64,000 nucleotides of DNA from Oceanobacter antarcticus (GCF_044962685.1 NZ_JBBKTX010000014.1:1-64000); one strand, 5' to 3'; positions 1 through 8,479 are shown, counted from the stretch's first letter. Notes: generated by a model from the letters alone, not told the origin. Translations and numbers: made by a program.

Positions 1-118
1 TTTATAACAATGATCCGAAGCCCTTTGTGTGGCAAAAAACTGCTGACCAGATCATCGAGTCCATTGCTCGATTATCAGATAAGATAAATACCAAGTGAAC
101 TTTTGTTAAGGGACACTA
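1..118 (+). mobile_element. Right end of an IS630-family insertion sequence (partial)
   Basis: The window opens inside an IS630-like element. The last codons of its transposase are followed by about 20 bp of non-coding sequence ending in a TA dinucleotide at 117-118; IS630/Tc1-mariner elements insert at TA, which is why I place the boundary there. The other end and its inverted repeat lie outside the window, so the exact boundary is inferred. The insertion cuts the gene on the minus strand that starts at 1271. Confidence 0.6.
3..98 (+). CDS. IS630-family transposase, C-terminal end
   Basis: Only the last 31 codons are present, ending in TGA at 96-98. The translated tail contains NDPKPFVWQKTADQIIESIA, which matches the typical C-terminus of IS630-family DDE transposases (a conserved PKPFxWxKTADxI segment). 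The catalytic DDE residues lie upstream of the window. It would cut and paste its own element at TA dinucleotides. Whether the full copy is intact cannot be seen. Confidence 0.75.
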   Translation, partial: YNNDPKPFVWQKTADQIIESIARLSDKINTK

Positions 119-1271
119 GAGCCGCAAATAGCGGATTCCATGCCGACTTTATTTTTTTAAGGTATGAAAGTGCTGACTTTATTCTTTGGTCGTTTTCATT
201 TAATCCTGATCTTATTCTAATTATTTCCCTTAATATTAGATCTTGATCTTTTGTTACTCCTAAAGGCATTGGTTCCACATGAAAGAATATTGATCTATTT
301 AGCTCGTAGGATCTCTTACTATCAATCAGCCCCCACCTTTGGTCATCGAATAAAGGAGATTCAAACACATGGTCTAAAACAAGTACTCTGATCTTATGAG
401 TTAAAGTATTTTTAGCTCTACCCGAAAACCGAGAAGTTAGGGTTTTAATAACTTCATCATGCGTATACATGTAGTCAACTACAATAACTGTTGGCCTATC
501 AGGCAACCATTCGTTCCAGTGTGATGGATTTGCACGATCATGCTTTTCTAAGATATGAAAATTCCAGCCATTTAGTTTTTCTGAATGAAGAGCCCAATGG
601 GCCATTAGCCGAGTTTTTCCTGAACCAGATGGGGCACAGATACCCCAGACACTAAAAATTTGCTCGGATGCAACGAAATCATTTAATTGATTAAGCTCGA
701 ATTCTCTTCCAATGAAAGGTATCGATTCATCATTGTAGGGGCTGAGCCAAGAATCTTCAGTGGATACTGTTGATATTCTTTCGTCATTATTTTCAATGTT
801 TTTCAGGATGTCCTTGTTTTTTATAAGTTCAAATTCAGACTGTATGCTATCAATGTTATTGGTAATCTCAGAAAAATCGAAACTAGAAGGTCTTTTGTTG
901 CTGTAGGAAAAGAATTCAAGTATGAATTCTTGGGTCGTTTTTTTGAGGTACTTATGGCTTATATATGCAGAGAAACAGAACGCCACTCTTGCATTTTTTT
1001 CGCCAAGTCCTTGCTTGCTAACCGCGTTAATTGTTTCGTAATTGCATTTTGTATATTGGTCAATTTCATTTCTAAATGCAGCGTTTTCATTACTACTTTT
1101 TCCATAGCTAGAAATGTAATCCCAATAGATTCGTCCGCCCCATTGTTTATCTGACGGACGGGATTTGTCTGAAAATTCTTTATGCGTTACGGATCGTGAT
1201 ATTTGTTTGATGACGGCTTGGCAATCAGCTGAAAGAGACTGCCAATAATCATCATATGAAAATTCATCCAA
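75..1271 (-). pseudogene. STAND-like NTPase, truncated by IS630 insertion
   Basis: The reading frame encodes 398 residues. Residues 1-170 have no recognisable domain; a FIGREFEL segment (about 186-193) precedes a P-loop (APSGSGKT, about 213-220) and a Walker B strand (TVIVVDYM, about 261-268). A conserved REFEL-type segment just before the P-loop is typical of STAND NTPases, many of which are phage sensors in defence islands. The last ~14 codons lie in IS630 sequence (75-118), so the C-terminal sensor part is missing. Start ATG at 1271 has an AGGGAA ribosome site. The region is much more AT-rich than the chromosome. It lies 49 bp downstream of the 87-residue gene, probably in one operon. A defence role is inference; the gene is probably inactive. 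Confidence 0.6.
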
Positions 1272-1320
1272 TTTTATTCCCTAGGCATTTAGAAAATGCC
1301 AGTAATTTGGGGATATTTCA

Positions 1321-1584
1321 TCATTTAGGTTTTAAGTCAGGAGCTTCTTCTATTGTTGGGACTTCATCGATGCTTTGATTCAAGATCTTTCGTATCTCTT
1401 TAGGCCCTATCCATCGCTCTGCCTCTTGCCATATCAGCTTGGAAAGAAACTCTCCCCCTGTTTCTCCCTCGCCGCGTGCCATGAGCTTACATAGCTCTCT
1501 GGCTCCGCGCTGCATCCTAGTTGTTGAGTAGTCAACTGGATCGTCTACTCGGGTTGCCTTTTCATTAAATTCCTCTTTCGCCAT
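1321..1584 (-). CDS. Small hypothetical protein upstream of the STAND-like gene
   Basis: An 87-residue charged soluble protein without signal peptide or membrane segment; I do not recognise the family. The start ATG at 1584 has a purine-rich ribosome site (AGGAAAGG). It ends 49 bp before the STAND-like gene on the same strand, which suggests co-transcription and perhaps a partner function (regulator, adaptor or antitoxin-like). A middle helix with basic and acidic faces (residues about 20-65) and a proline/glutamate-rich tail are all that can be seen. Confidence 0.5.
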   Translation of the reverse strand: MAKEEFNEKATRVDDPVDYSTTRMQRGARELCKLMARGEGETGGEFLSKLIWQEAERWIGPKEIRKILNQSIDEVPTIEEAPDLKPK

Positions 1585-1658
1585 TCCATAATGCCTTTCC
1601 TTATCTGTTTTTCATAACAAATTCCTATCTCAAAGTGTCTCCTCATGTCAACAAAATA

Positions 1659-1682
1659 AAATCTGCCGACTCTGGCAGATTT
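1659..1682. other. Perfect 9-bp hairpin in the divergent intergenic region
   Basis: AAATCTGCC at 1659-1667 and its exact complement at 1674-1682 flank a 6-nt loop. On the minus strand it is followed by a T-rich stretch, so it could stop minus-strand transcription or be an operator between the divergent transcription units. No function is demonstrated. Confidence 0.4.
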
Positions 1683-1735
1683 ATCTGCTGATCTCGGTAC
1701 AGAGGAAAAATCTTCATAAAGGCTTAATCATTAAT

Positions 1736-1759
1736 AGAGACAGGGTATGCACTGTCTCT
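1736..1759 (+). promoter_or_regulatory. Inverted repeat before the transfer operon (possible operator)
   Basis: AGAGACAG at 1736-1743 and CTGTCTCT at 1752-1759 form a perfect 8-bp dyad with an 8-bp spacer. It lies about 20 bp upstream of the first gene of the plus-strand operon, where a repressor site or 5' RNA hairpin would be expected. No cognate regulator is encoded in the visible part of the element. Confidence 0.35.
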
Positions 1760-1781
1760 CCAGATAATTGGGGAACTAAAA

Positions 1782-1970
1782 ATGGTTAAGCCACGAATTC
1801 AAACACTAATGATAAGCCTTTTATCTTTCTGCGTAATGACAACTTCTATGCTAGGAGTCGTTCTATCCGTTGATACTGGAGATATTCCTTTTGCAATCGC
1901 ATTTGGTGTCACGTTGTTTCAGACGCCACTTATGCTCCTTCTATCCAACAACCTAGAAGGAGGCCAGTAA
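1782..1970 (+). CDS. Small two-helix membrane protein of the mobile element
   Basis: A 62-residue protein with two predicted membrane segments (about 8-30 and 36-54) and little else. I do not recognise the family. It starts at ATG 1782, about 20 bp after an inverted repeat, and its stop overlaps the start of the next gene at 1970, so the two are translationally coupled. Its place at the head of a coupling-protein operon suggests a helper of the coupling protein or membrane complex, by position only. Confidence 0.55.
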   Translation: MVKPRIQTLMISLLSFCVMTTSMLGVVLSVDTGDIPFAIAFGVTLFQTPLMLLLSNNLEGGQ

Positions 1971-2182
1971 TGGCCTCTTTTCAGCATATCGCCCTTTGGC
2001 CAGCCGAATGGATCGTTCGGCTTGTCCTCATGCTCTTTGGCACAGAACTGGAGCAGCTGCCACATATCTGGCAAATCGTATCAGTTGGCGTGGTTGCCTT
2101 CATGTTCTGGGCGCACATCGCCAAATTGGTCATTGGCGCTATACAGCGCCGAATCTTCGGCCACTATGGGAATGGTGGCTGA
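1970..2182 (+). CDS. Small membrane protein preceding the coupling protein
   Basis: A 70-residue protein with an amphipathic or membrane-spanning N-terminal helix (about 12-25) and a second hydrophobic segment (about 33-58), then a short basic tail. Start ATG overlaps the stop of the preceding gene, and its stop (2180-2182) lies one base before the ATG of the coupling-protein gene, giving a tight three-gene string. Family not recognised; position suggests a small accessory subunit of the coupling protein complex. Confidence 0.55.
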   Translation: MASFQHIALWPAEWIVRLVLMLFGTELEQLPHIWQIVSVGVVAFMFWAHIAKLVIGAIQRRIFGHYGNGG

Positions 2183-2183
2183 T

Positions 2184-3920
2184 ATGACCACGTCATCATC
2201 TCTTATTCAGTCTATCCCTGAGTTGGCCGAACTCGTTGCGACATTGCGGTCAATGTCGCCTGAGGAGATTGTCGGCTTAGCCGCCATCGTGGTGCTAACC
2301 TACGTTTTTACCTGTTTTGCTGCGAAGGCAATGCTGCTGCGGCTGCTTCGCGCCTTTGGCCTCTACAGTCCCCCTGTCTATGCAGCACTGCCCAGTGCTT
2401 TGCCTTACTGGCGGTCTGTTTATCGCCTAAAAATGCAGGTTGCTCGCTGGAAAGAGACTGTTTTCCGGTTTGGTAAATATGCCACCGCCGGTTTTGCAGG
2501 CACGCTGGCCACCATGACTCAGCTTTATACGCCCTCGACGGTCTTGATTGGGCGTGTGTATTGGGCAGGATTTGGGCTGATACAGCCAGTAGGCGCGCGC
2601 ATTCAGCGCCATATCATGGTGTACGCCATGACCGGCGCGGGTAAAACGACATGGATCATCACCATGCTGGCGCTCTGGCGTGGCAGTGCCTGCATTGTTG
2701 ATCCTAAAGGGCAGATCACGAATGCCTTGGCGCAGGCTGATAAGCGTGAGTGGATTGTGTTTCGTCCGCACGAGCCTGAGCGTTCTGCTCAATGGAACCC
2801 ACTGGATGACATCAAGGCCGCTATGCAGCGTGAAGGCCACGACAGCGCTGTTAAGTGGGCGCAACGCCTGTCTGAAAGCCTGATTGTGACGCCAGCTCAA
2901 ACTAAAACTCCCTTCTTCGCGGATACAGCCCGCGGCTATCTGACAGGCTTAATTCTGCACGTGCTCTCTGCCCATGAAGACGATTGCCACTCGCTGCTGT
3001 TTGTTTACGAGCTGGCCGTACATGGCTATCGCGTCTTTAACAATGACGGAACCATAGAAAGCACGCCCAAAGAGGCGAGGCAGATTCTGGACAAAGAACT
3101 GCTGGAGAACCCTGCCTTTCAGGGGGCGGTAAGTTCCTCGACCAGCGCTTTTATCAATGCCAGTGGTGACACCAAAGGCTCTCTGGTTGCGACCTTGCTG
3201 GAGCAACTTAAATGGATGGCGCTGCCATCGGTGAAGTTTTTGCTGTCTGCGACCACAAGGCCTCTAAGTGATGCGAAATCACGAGATGATGTGGTGTTTG
3301 CGTTTGTCACGCCGGTACTATCATTGCGGGAAGAGCTGAAGCCACTGTTTCGCGTCTATACCAACTTTGTTTCTTATACCTTTGAATCCGTCCCTAAAAA
3401 GAAAGGCCAGTGCCTGTTTGTCATTGATGAAGTTCAGGCGATGGGTCACAACGCCACATTGGAAGTGGCGCTACCTGTAGCACGCTCATACGGCTTGTCT
3501 GTGGTGGCCATTGCACAGGATCGTGAAGGTATGAAGGCTGCTTACCCGAAAACCTACGGCAGCTTTGAGGGTAACGCCGATGTGGTGCTCTTCATGGCCA
3601 CCAACCACCCCGACAATTACAACTATGTCAGCCAAGCATTAGGTAAGCGCACTCATATCGACATTGATCCCCGCTCAGGCAAGAAGTCATACCGCGAAAG
3701 TGATGTGATGACGCCGGATCAAGTGAAGCGTTTCTTATCACCGGATACAGGCAATCTTATTGCTATACGCGCGGGCGCACGCGCCTTGCGCTTAAAGATC
3801 GCGCCTTACTTCAGTGAGCTGCCCGTCACGTCCTATGCCCCAGACCCCGATCATCGTGAACCCATTTTCCGGCGTATTAGCCGCCTGATCTTCAATCCCA
3901 AATCACTTTTCAAGAGGTAG
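2184..3920 (+). CDS. Type IV secretion coupling protein (VirD4/TraG/TraD-like ATPase)
   Basis: A 578-residue protein that would couple relaxase-bound DNA to a type IV secretion channel at the inner membrane. A hydrophobic N-terminal segment (about 28-50) is followed by Walker A MTGAGKT (149-155), the DPKGQ motif characteristic of VirD4/TraG proteins just after it, and Walker B LFVIDE near residue 413. Upstream in-frame ATGs exist at 2166 and 2172, but 2184 follows directly on the previous stop, so I chose it. No VirB/Tra channel genes are visible, so a self-contained element would need a helper channel. The length is normal for the family. Confidence 0.85.
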   Translation: MTTSSSLIQSIPELAELVATLRSMSPEEIVGLAAIVVLTYVFTCFAAKAMLLRLLRAFGLYSPPVYAALPSALPYWRSVYRLKMQVARWKETVFRFGKYATAGFAGTLATMTQLYTPSTVLIGRVYWAGFGLIQPVGARIQRHIMVYAMTGAGKTTWIITMLALWRGSACIVDPKGQITNALAQADKREWIVFRPHEPERSAQWNPLDDIKAAMQREGHDSAVKWAQRLSESLIVTPAQTKTPFFADTARGYLTGLILHVLSAHEDDCHSLLFVYELAVHGYRVFNNDGTIESTPKEARQILDKELLENPAFQGAVSSSTSAFINASGDTKGSLVATLLEQLKWMALPSVKFLLSATTRPLSDAKSRDDVVFAFVTPVLSLREELKPLFRVYTNFVSYTFESVPKKKGQCLFVIDEVQAMGHNATLEVALPVARSYGLSVVAIAQDREGMKAAYPKTYGSFEGNADVVLFMATNHPDNYNYVSQALGKRTHIDIDPRSGKKSYRESDVMTPDQVKRFLSPDTGNLIAIRAGARALRLKIAPYFSELPVTSYAPDPDHREPIFRRISRLIFNPKSLFKR

Positions 3921-3998
3921 TCGCGAGGCATCTACGAGGCTTTAGCAACCGGATTTCAGGAAATAATGAATCCATACATGAATGAGGAGAACAGACTA

Positions 3999-4289
3999 AT
4001 GCAAACCACTGATAACCCAAACACCAGCCAAGCACTGACGCATATTAAACAGGCCGTAGCCGCGCACCAGATTCCAGACCTGTCGCTGCTAAAGAGTCTG
4101 TATTTGGAGCGGCAGCGGGAAAAGAAAGAGCAGATCAACGCGCTGCTTGCCCAGCAAAAGCAATGCATCGCGCGCGGCGAAGCGGCGGCCAGCGCTATGT
4201 ATCAGCGCCACCAGTATCAAGCCAATGCCAGCAGCAAGGCATTTGATATGTACGCCTATCAACACACCCTGCAACATCATGAGGAATAA
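3999..4289 (+). CDS. Small coiled-coil protein of the transfer operon
   Basis: A 96-residue glutamine- and alanine-rich soluble protein that is probably largely helical (about 35-75). Earlier in-frame ATGs at 3966 and 3978 exist, but a GAGGAG ribosome site at 3984-3989 sits correctly for ATG 3999. It ends 4 bp before the next gene. I do not recognise the family. Charge pattern and context fit a small accessory factor of conjugal mobilization; this is inference. Confidence 0.5.
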   Translation: MQTTDNPNTSQALTHIKQAVAAHQIPDLSLLKSLYLERQREKKEQINALLAQQKQCIARGEAAASAMYQRHQYQANASSKAFDMYAYQHTLQHHEE

Positions 4290-4293
4290 GACT

Positions 4294-5214
4294 ATGACCC
4301 ATACCATCTTTAATCAGCCAGTGCAGACGACATTAGAAGCGCTGCGCCAACCGAGCATGGCCGAGGCGCAACAACTAACCTCGATCAAAGTAGGGCTGGC
4401 TGTCTGTGCCTTAATTGCACTGCTCGTGATCGCTTTTGAAGCCAAGATTGTCTACGCCACGTTTGATATGACCTTTGGCTCCAGCGATAGCGTGTGGAAG
4501 CCTTGGATCATGGCGTTTGCCAGTTTAATTCTGGTGCTGGCGGTGCATTTTATCGGCCATAAAAACGCTCAGCATCCGGTAATCCGCTTCGTAAACCGAG
4601 CCGCCGCCATTCTGATTCCAGTCTACCTGCTGGGCATTGGCGTTCTGATTGTCGTGACGCTTTACAACAACGGCTTGGGCGAAATGCTGATGTCTGCCAG
4701 TACAGAGATGTCGCTAGAGGCCATGCTCAACCCTGAACCGGACAGTGCATTGGATGAGGTCATGACCACGACCTTAACACCACTGGCAGGCATTCTGTTC
4801 TCCGTAGGCATTGGCTCGCTTGCCATCGTCTCTGTCTTTGTCGCGCATTTTGCATTGTCCAAAGTAGAAATTCTGGCTGAAAAATACCTGCGTATTTCTC
4901 AGGCGGCTAAGCTGGATAATCGTGATATGCAAGCCTATCAGCAAGCTTATGCAGACTACGATGCCCTACAAGAGCACATTGACAATCTGATTACTCAAGA
5001 CGACGAAGAAATCCGCGAAGCCTTGGCTGATGAAGTGCTGATCAGCATTCAGGATGGCCTAGCCCCCACCGTTCAGCTCATCAATCAAAGCAAATACCAG
5101 CAACGGCCTGAAGGCCTATTGCCACCAAATCAGATCAACGTCACGGCGCTGGAGAGAGCCATCAAACCCATTCAATCCATTAAACGCAAAGATATTTTGA
5201 AGCACTTGGTTTAA
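4294..5214 (+). CDS. Polytopic inner-membrane protein of the mobile element
   Basis: A 306-residue protein with four clear membrane segments (about 27-50, 65-83, 95-120 and 165-190), a periplasmic acidic loop between the last two, and a soluble C-terminal half with helical, acidic sequence. Start ATG 4294 has a GAGGAA ribosome site; a longer frame without such a site opens at 4147. The topology could be a membrane scaffold for the coupling protein. No family recognised. The exported vWA-like gene follows after 13 bp. Confidence 0.55.
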   Translation: MTHTIFNQPVQTTLEALRQPSMAEAQQLTSIKVGLAVCALIALLVIAFEAKIVYATFDMTFGSSDSVWKPWIMAFASLILVLAVHFIGHKNAQHPVIRFVNRAAAILIPVYLLGIGVLIVVTLYNNGLGEMLMSASTEMSLEAMLNPEPDSALDEVMTTTLTPLAGILFSVGIGSLAIVSVFVAHFALSKVEILAEKYLRISQAAKLDNRDMQAYQQAYADYDALQEHIDNLITQDDEEIREALADEVLISIQDGLAPTVQLINQSKYQQRPEGLLPPNQINVTALERAIKPIQSIKRKDILKHLV

Positions 5215-5227
5215 CAGGAGAATCCTT

Positions 5228-5863
5228 ATGAATTACTTTCAGAAAGCAATAACTTTATTCATTTTAACTATGTCGGTCTGCACGCCCGTCGCGGCGAAAG
5301 ACCTGCATATCTTAATCGATGCCAGTCTATCCAACCCCATGTTGATTGATACCGCCTTTAATAAACGTGCTGCGACCTTCGCGGTGCAGTTGATCAGTCA
5401 GTTAAAGCAACACGACACAGTAAAACTGCAAACCTTTGGCTCATTACAAAGCACCGATAACTTTGACGTGAAGGCGCTGCAAGTGAGCCGACACAACCAA
5501 AAAAAAGTTGCAGGGGCTGTTGCAGGTTATCTCATGTCTTTGCCTAAAACACTGAAACCCCAAGGCAGTACCAATGCGCTGGCGTGGTTTAACCGCAATT
5601 CCGTGGATTGCAGCAAAGACCAACACACCATCTTGATTGTTACCGATGGTATTGAGGCTTCCGAATACGTGAACCCCAATCACTTGCTGTCAGGTAAGCA
5701 GGCACTGCCTGCGCCCAGTGAGTTTGTGAACATCCGTGGCTGTGAGGTCTTTATGTTCGGCGTGGGAGCTGGCCGTTTGGATCAAGAAACGAGCCTCTTG
5801 CGCAAAGCATGGGGGCAATATTTTAAGCAGGCCGGAGCTAGCTTCTTAGCTGTGCCGCTATAG
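5228..5863 (+). CDS. Exported von Willebrand factor A-like protein
   Basis: A 211-residue protein with an N-terminal signal peptide (about 1-23, cleavage near VAA). The mature part starts with LHILIDASLSNP, a DxSxS MIDAS-type metal site following a beta strand, and later has ILIVTDGIEAS (about 137-147), the second vWA core strand with its acidic residue. vWA domains usually bind protein partners through a divalent metal. It lies in the transfer operon after the four-helix membrane protein, so it may act in the periplasm as an assembly or contact factor. Ribosome site AGGAG precedes ATG 5228. Confidence 0.6.
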   Translation: MNYFQKAITLFILTMSVCTPVAAKDLHILIDASLSNPMLIDTAFNKRAATFAVQLISQLKQHDTVKLQTFGSLQSTDNFDVKALQVSRHNQKKVAGAVAGYLMSLPKTLKPQGSTNALAWFNRNSVDCSKDQHTILIVTDGIEASEYVNPNHLLSGKQALPAPSEFVNIRGCEVFMFGVGAGRLDQETSLLRKAWGQYFKQAGASFLAVPL

Positions 5864-5873
5864 GAGTTGCCTT

Positions 5874-6146
5874 ATGACAGTGACACGAGCCGAGCTGGAC
5901 GCACTGCGAGCCAGCTTAGCCAAGCCAGAGCTGCAACTGACGTTCACGCCTGATAACGGCATAGCAACACAAGTGCATACGGAGCTGTTTCAAAAACAGC
6001 AGTCACACCTCAAACAAGGAGAACACTCACTGCGACAAGCACAGGAAAGCTTGCGAAATGAGCTTAAAAAACTGCGCAGTAACGCTCCAAACCGCGATGA
6101 GTTGAAGGCGGCAGACCATACGCACGTATTCAATCATAAATTGTAA
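5874..6146 (+). CDS. Small helical protein of the transfer operon
   Basis: A 90-residue soluble, charged protein; residues about 40-75 are rich in Q, E, K and L with a coiled-coil-like pattern. It follows the vWA gene by 10 bp with a GGAG ribosome site, and is followed by a hairpin at 6166-6185. Family not recognised. Confidence 0.5.
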   Translation: MTVTRAELDALRASLAKPELQLTFTPDNGIATQVHTELFQKQQSHLKQGEHSLRQAQESLRNELKKLRSNAPNRDELKAADHTHVFNHKL

Positions 6147-6165
6147 TTAGTGAATTTTTAACAAT

Positions 6166-6185
6166 GCCTCCTTAGACAAGGAGGC
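6166..6185 (+). terminator. Hairpin at the end of the coupling-protein operon
   Basis: GCCTCCTT (6166-6173) and AAGGAGGC (6178-6185) form a perfect 8-bp stem with a 4-nt loop, 20 bp past the last stop codon. There is no U-run after it, so it may be a processing or Rho-assisted stop rather than a classic intrinsic terminator. Confidence 0.45.
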
Positions 6186-6275
6186 CGCCAGTCAAGCTAT
6201 TGATTATTAACACTTAATTTACAATTTCCACCCTCAAATAGAAGGGTAAACAACAACTTTTAGGAGAAATAAAGC

Positions 6276-6536
6276 ATGTTTAATGATGACTACGAATTGC
6301 TCAAACCAAGAAAAGGCGATGACGAATACGGCGTGTATGAGCCGATTGATGTTGATGGTCAAACCATCGAGATTCCGGCAGGCCGTGTTCATATCGAGGG
6401 CATTCTGAAAGGGATTGTCTATCTCGAAATCGCCGACGGCAGCTATATCGTTCGCCGAAAGAGAAAGGATGATGCTGTGCCACTGCAAGCGTTTGCGAGC
6501 ATGGCTAAGCCCGCTAATGGTAATGCACTGCACTGA
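6276..6536 (+). CDS. Small hypothetical protein upstream of mobC
   Basis: An 86-residue protein with an AGGAG ribosome site before ATG 6276. The N-terminal half is acidic, with a short beta-rich segment (residues about 22-55), then a basic RRKRK stretch near residue 60. No signal peptide or membrane segment. Family not recognised. It sits between the transfer operon and mobC. Confidence 0.5.
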   Translation: MFNDDYELLKPRKGDDEYGVYEPIDVDGQTIEIPAGRVHIEGILKGIVYLEIADGSYIVRRKRKDDAVPLQAFASMAKPANGNALH

Positions 6537-6560
6537 TAACGGAGATAGCACGTCAGGTTT

Positions 6561-6583
6561 TCGGGCTGGTGATGCCAGCCCGA
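6561..6583 (+). other. Perfect hairpin between the 86-aa gene and mobC (oriT candidate)
   Basis: TCGGGCTGG (6561-6569) and CCAGCCCGA (6575-6583) make a 9-bp perfect stem with a 5-nt loop, 38 bp upstream of mobC. Origins of transfer usually lie next to mobC and contain an inverted repeat near the nick site. No U-run follows, which argues against a simple terminator. Assignment as oriT is inference. Confidence 0.35.
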
Positions 6584-6620
6584 TACCGCCTCGAATAACG
6601 ATTAAGGTAAAGGCGACAGT

Positions 6621-6986
6621 ATGAATTTCGATTCAATTATGTCACTCCGGCTTACTGCATGGCAGCGTGCATTTGTTAAACAACAATCGCAGGCGGCAAA
6701 GATGAGTGAGTCTGATTGGGTACGTTACATATTATTTAACGATGCTGCGCTCATCACACCAAAACAAAAAGCAGCGGTTAAACGTGTCAGTGACCGCGAC
6801 CTTAGTCAGATGATTTCTGTTCTGGGGGAATCTCGGATACCCAATAACCTGAACCAGCTTACCAAAAGCGTCAATATGGGAACGCTGATTGTTACTCCCG
6901 ATACCGCGCACCGTATTAATGACACATATCACATGGTGCTGTGGATACGTCAGACATTGATACACCAGTTAGGGCTGAAAGCATGA
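6621..6986 (+). CDS. MobC-like relaxosome accessory protein
   Basis: A 121-residue DNA-binding protein expected to help the relaxase open the origin of transfer. The N-terminal part resembles a ribbon-helix-helix fold (a short strand MSLRLTAWQ followed by helices), and residues about 70-90 contain IPNNLNQLTKSVNMG, which matches the conserved (I/L)xxNLNQ(L/I)x(R/K)xxNxG signature of MobC proteins. Its TGA overlaps the relaxase start (ATGA at 6983-6986), the usual arrangement. Confidence 0.75.
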   Translation: MNFDSIMSLRLTAWQRAFVKQQSQAAKMSESDWVRYILFNDAALITPKQKAAVKRVSDRDLSQMISVLGESRIPNNLNQLTKSVNMGTLIVTPDTAHRINDTYHMVLWIRQTLIHQLGLKA

Positions 6987-8203
6987 TTTTAAAGGCATCA
7001 CAACGCAGCGGCGCAACCCAGCTTGCCTATCACTTGCTCAACGATGAAAACGAGCATGTGACCGTGCATGAGTTAAAGGGCTTTATCAGTGATGACGTGG
7101 TGGATGCCTTCAAAGAAATGCAGGCCATTGCCAAAGGCACACAGTGTAAAAAGTTCATGTTTTCACTGTCGCTCAATCCTCCGCAGCATGAAAGTGCCAG
7201 CATAGATGACTTTGAAGATGCGATTAGCCGCATTGAAGAAGAGCTGAACATCAAAGGCCAGCCGCGCTGCATAGTTTTTCATGAAAAAGAAGGGAGACGC
7301 CATTGCCATGCGGTCTGGTCACGGATTGATGGCCAAAAAATGAAGGCCATCAAACTGCCGTATTTTAAACAGCGCTTAAACGGCATCGCCAAAGAGCTTT
7401 ACATCGAACATGGCTGGGATTTACCCAAAGGCTTTATCTCAAAAGAGCTGAGTGATCCGCGCAACTTCACGCTGGCTGAGTGGCAGCAAGCCAAGCGCCA
7501 CAAGATTGATCCGCGTGAGATCAAAAACGCTATGCAGCAATGCTGGAAAGCATCAGACAACAAAGCCAGCTTTGAACACGCAATGATAGAAAAAGGGTTC
7601 TTCATCGCCAAGGGTGACAGGCGCGGCTATGTTGCACTGGATTGGCGCGGTGAAGTTTATTCACTGTCACGCTCGCTCAGCATCAAAACCAAGGAGTTAA
7701 AAGCAAAACTTGGCGATACCGAAGTTTTGCCATCGGTGGAGACCGTCAAAACCAAGATTGCCTCCAACCATATTGAACTACACCGTCAGTTTTCTGAGGA
7801 ATTGCAGCTTACACATGAATTTGCTCGCAAGCCTTTATCCGATAAGCGTAAGGCTATGCAGCAAACTCACCGCGAAGCCAGACAAGCGCTAAAACAACAG
7901 CAAGAGGTTCGATCACAACAGGAACAACAGGCAAGACAAAGCAAAATTCGTAAAGGTCTATTGGGGCTGTGGGATTTTCTGAGTGGACGATCCAAAAAAC
8001 AACATCAGCAAAACGAGCAGGAGGCGTACGCCGCAGAGTTGCGAAACAGGCAAGAAAAAGAAAAGCTCATCAAGGCGCAACTGGAGAGACGGCAAGCCTT
8101 ACAAGCAGAACTTCAGGCGCTGCGCGAACAGCAACGGCAAGAACGGCAATCACTGGATGACAGCTTTACCGAGACCTTAGAAACACTGAATTACGAACCG
8201 TAA
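6983..8203 (+). CDS. Relaxase / mobilization nuclease (MobP type)
   Basis: A 406-residue relaxase that would nick the element at oriT and stay covalently bound to the 5' end. An HEKEGRRHCHAVW motif (about residues 100-112) provides the HxxxGRxHxH metal-binding histidines; the nicking tyrosine is not certain but a Y lies in QLAYHLL near residue 15. The C-terminal third (about 280-395) is long, charged and coiled-coil. I chose ATG 6983 because it overlaps the mobC stop; a frame without a good ribosome site opens at 6941. Together with MobC and the coupling protein this is a mobilization set. Confidence 0.8.
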   Translation: MILKASQRSGATQLAYHLLNDENEHVTVHELKGFISDDVVDAFKEMQAIAKGTQCKKFMFSLSLNPPQHESASIDDFEDAISRIEEELNIKGQPRCIVFHEKEGRRHCHAVWSRIDGQKMKAIKLPYFKQRLNGIAKELYIEHGWDLPKGFISKELSDPRNFTLAEWQQAKRHKIDPREIKNAMQQCWKASDNKASFEHAMIEKGFFIAKGDRRGYVALDWRGEVYSLSRSLSIKTKELKAKLGDTEVLPSVETVKTKIASNHIELHRQFSEELQLTHEFARKPLSDKRKAMQQTHREARQALKQQQEVRSQQEQQARQSKIRKGLLGLWDFLSGRSKKQHQQNEQEAYAAELRNRQEKEKLIKAQLERRQALQAELQALREQQRQERQSLDDSFTETLETLNYEP

Positions 8204-8214
8204 AGGAGGAAAAC

Positions 8215-8457
8215 ATGTTACCTGAGGAGCAAAAGAGACTTTTGCCTTATACCGAGCATATGGGGCTCACCATGAGTGAGCGAATTGAAGTGATCAACTT
8301 TGTGTGGCAGGCGATGGAATCTATAGCAGACCAAGAATGGGGCATCAATCCTACTCGGCATGGGCGCGGACAAGTCCAATTTTACGATTTACAGGATCAA
8401 AACTTACCCTTAGATTCAGAACTAACCCAGTTAACAAAAGAGTTTCGATTGCATTGA
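8215..8457 (+). CDS. Small hypothetical protein between relaxase and recombinase
   Basis: An 80-residue acidic soluble protein with a strong AAAGGAGG ribosome site 7 bp before ATG 8215. The centre (about 17-42) is a predicted helix. Family not recognised. It lies 11 bp after the relaxase and 22 bp before the recombinase, so all three are probably one transcript. Small genes at this position can be excision factors, but there is no sequence evidence for that. Confidence 0.5.
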   Translation: MLPEEQKRLLPYTEHMGLTMSERIEVINFVWQAMESIADQEWGINPTRHGRGQVQFYDLQDQNLPLDSELTQLTKEFRLH

Positions 8458-8479
8458 GAACGAATGAAGGGAGATTTTC

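Noticed and set aside
2427..2900. 157-residue open frame antisense to the coupling protein
   Set aside because: It is inside the VirD4-like gene and lacks recognisable domains.
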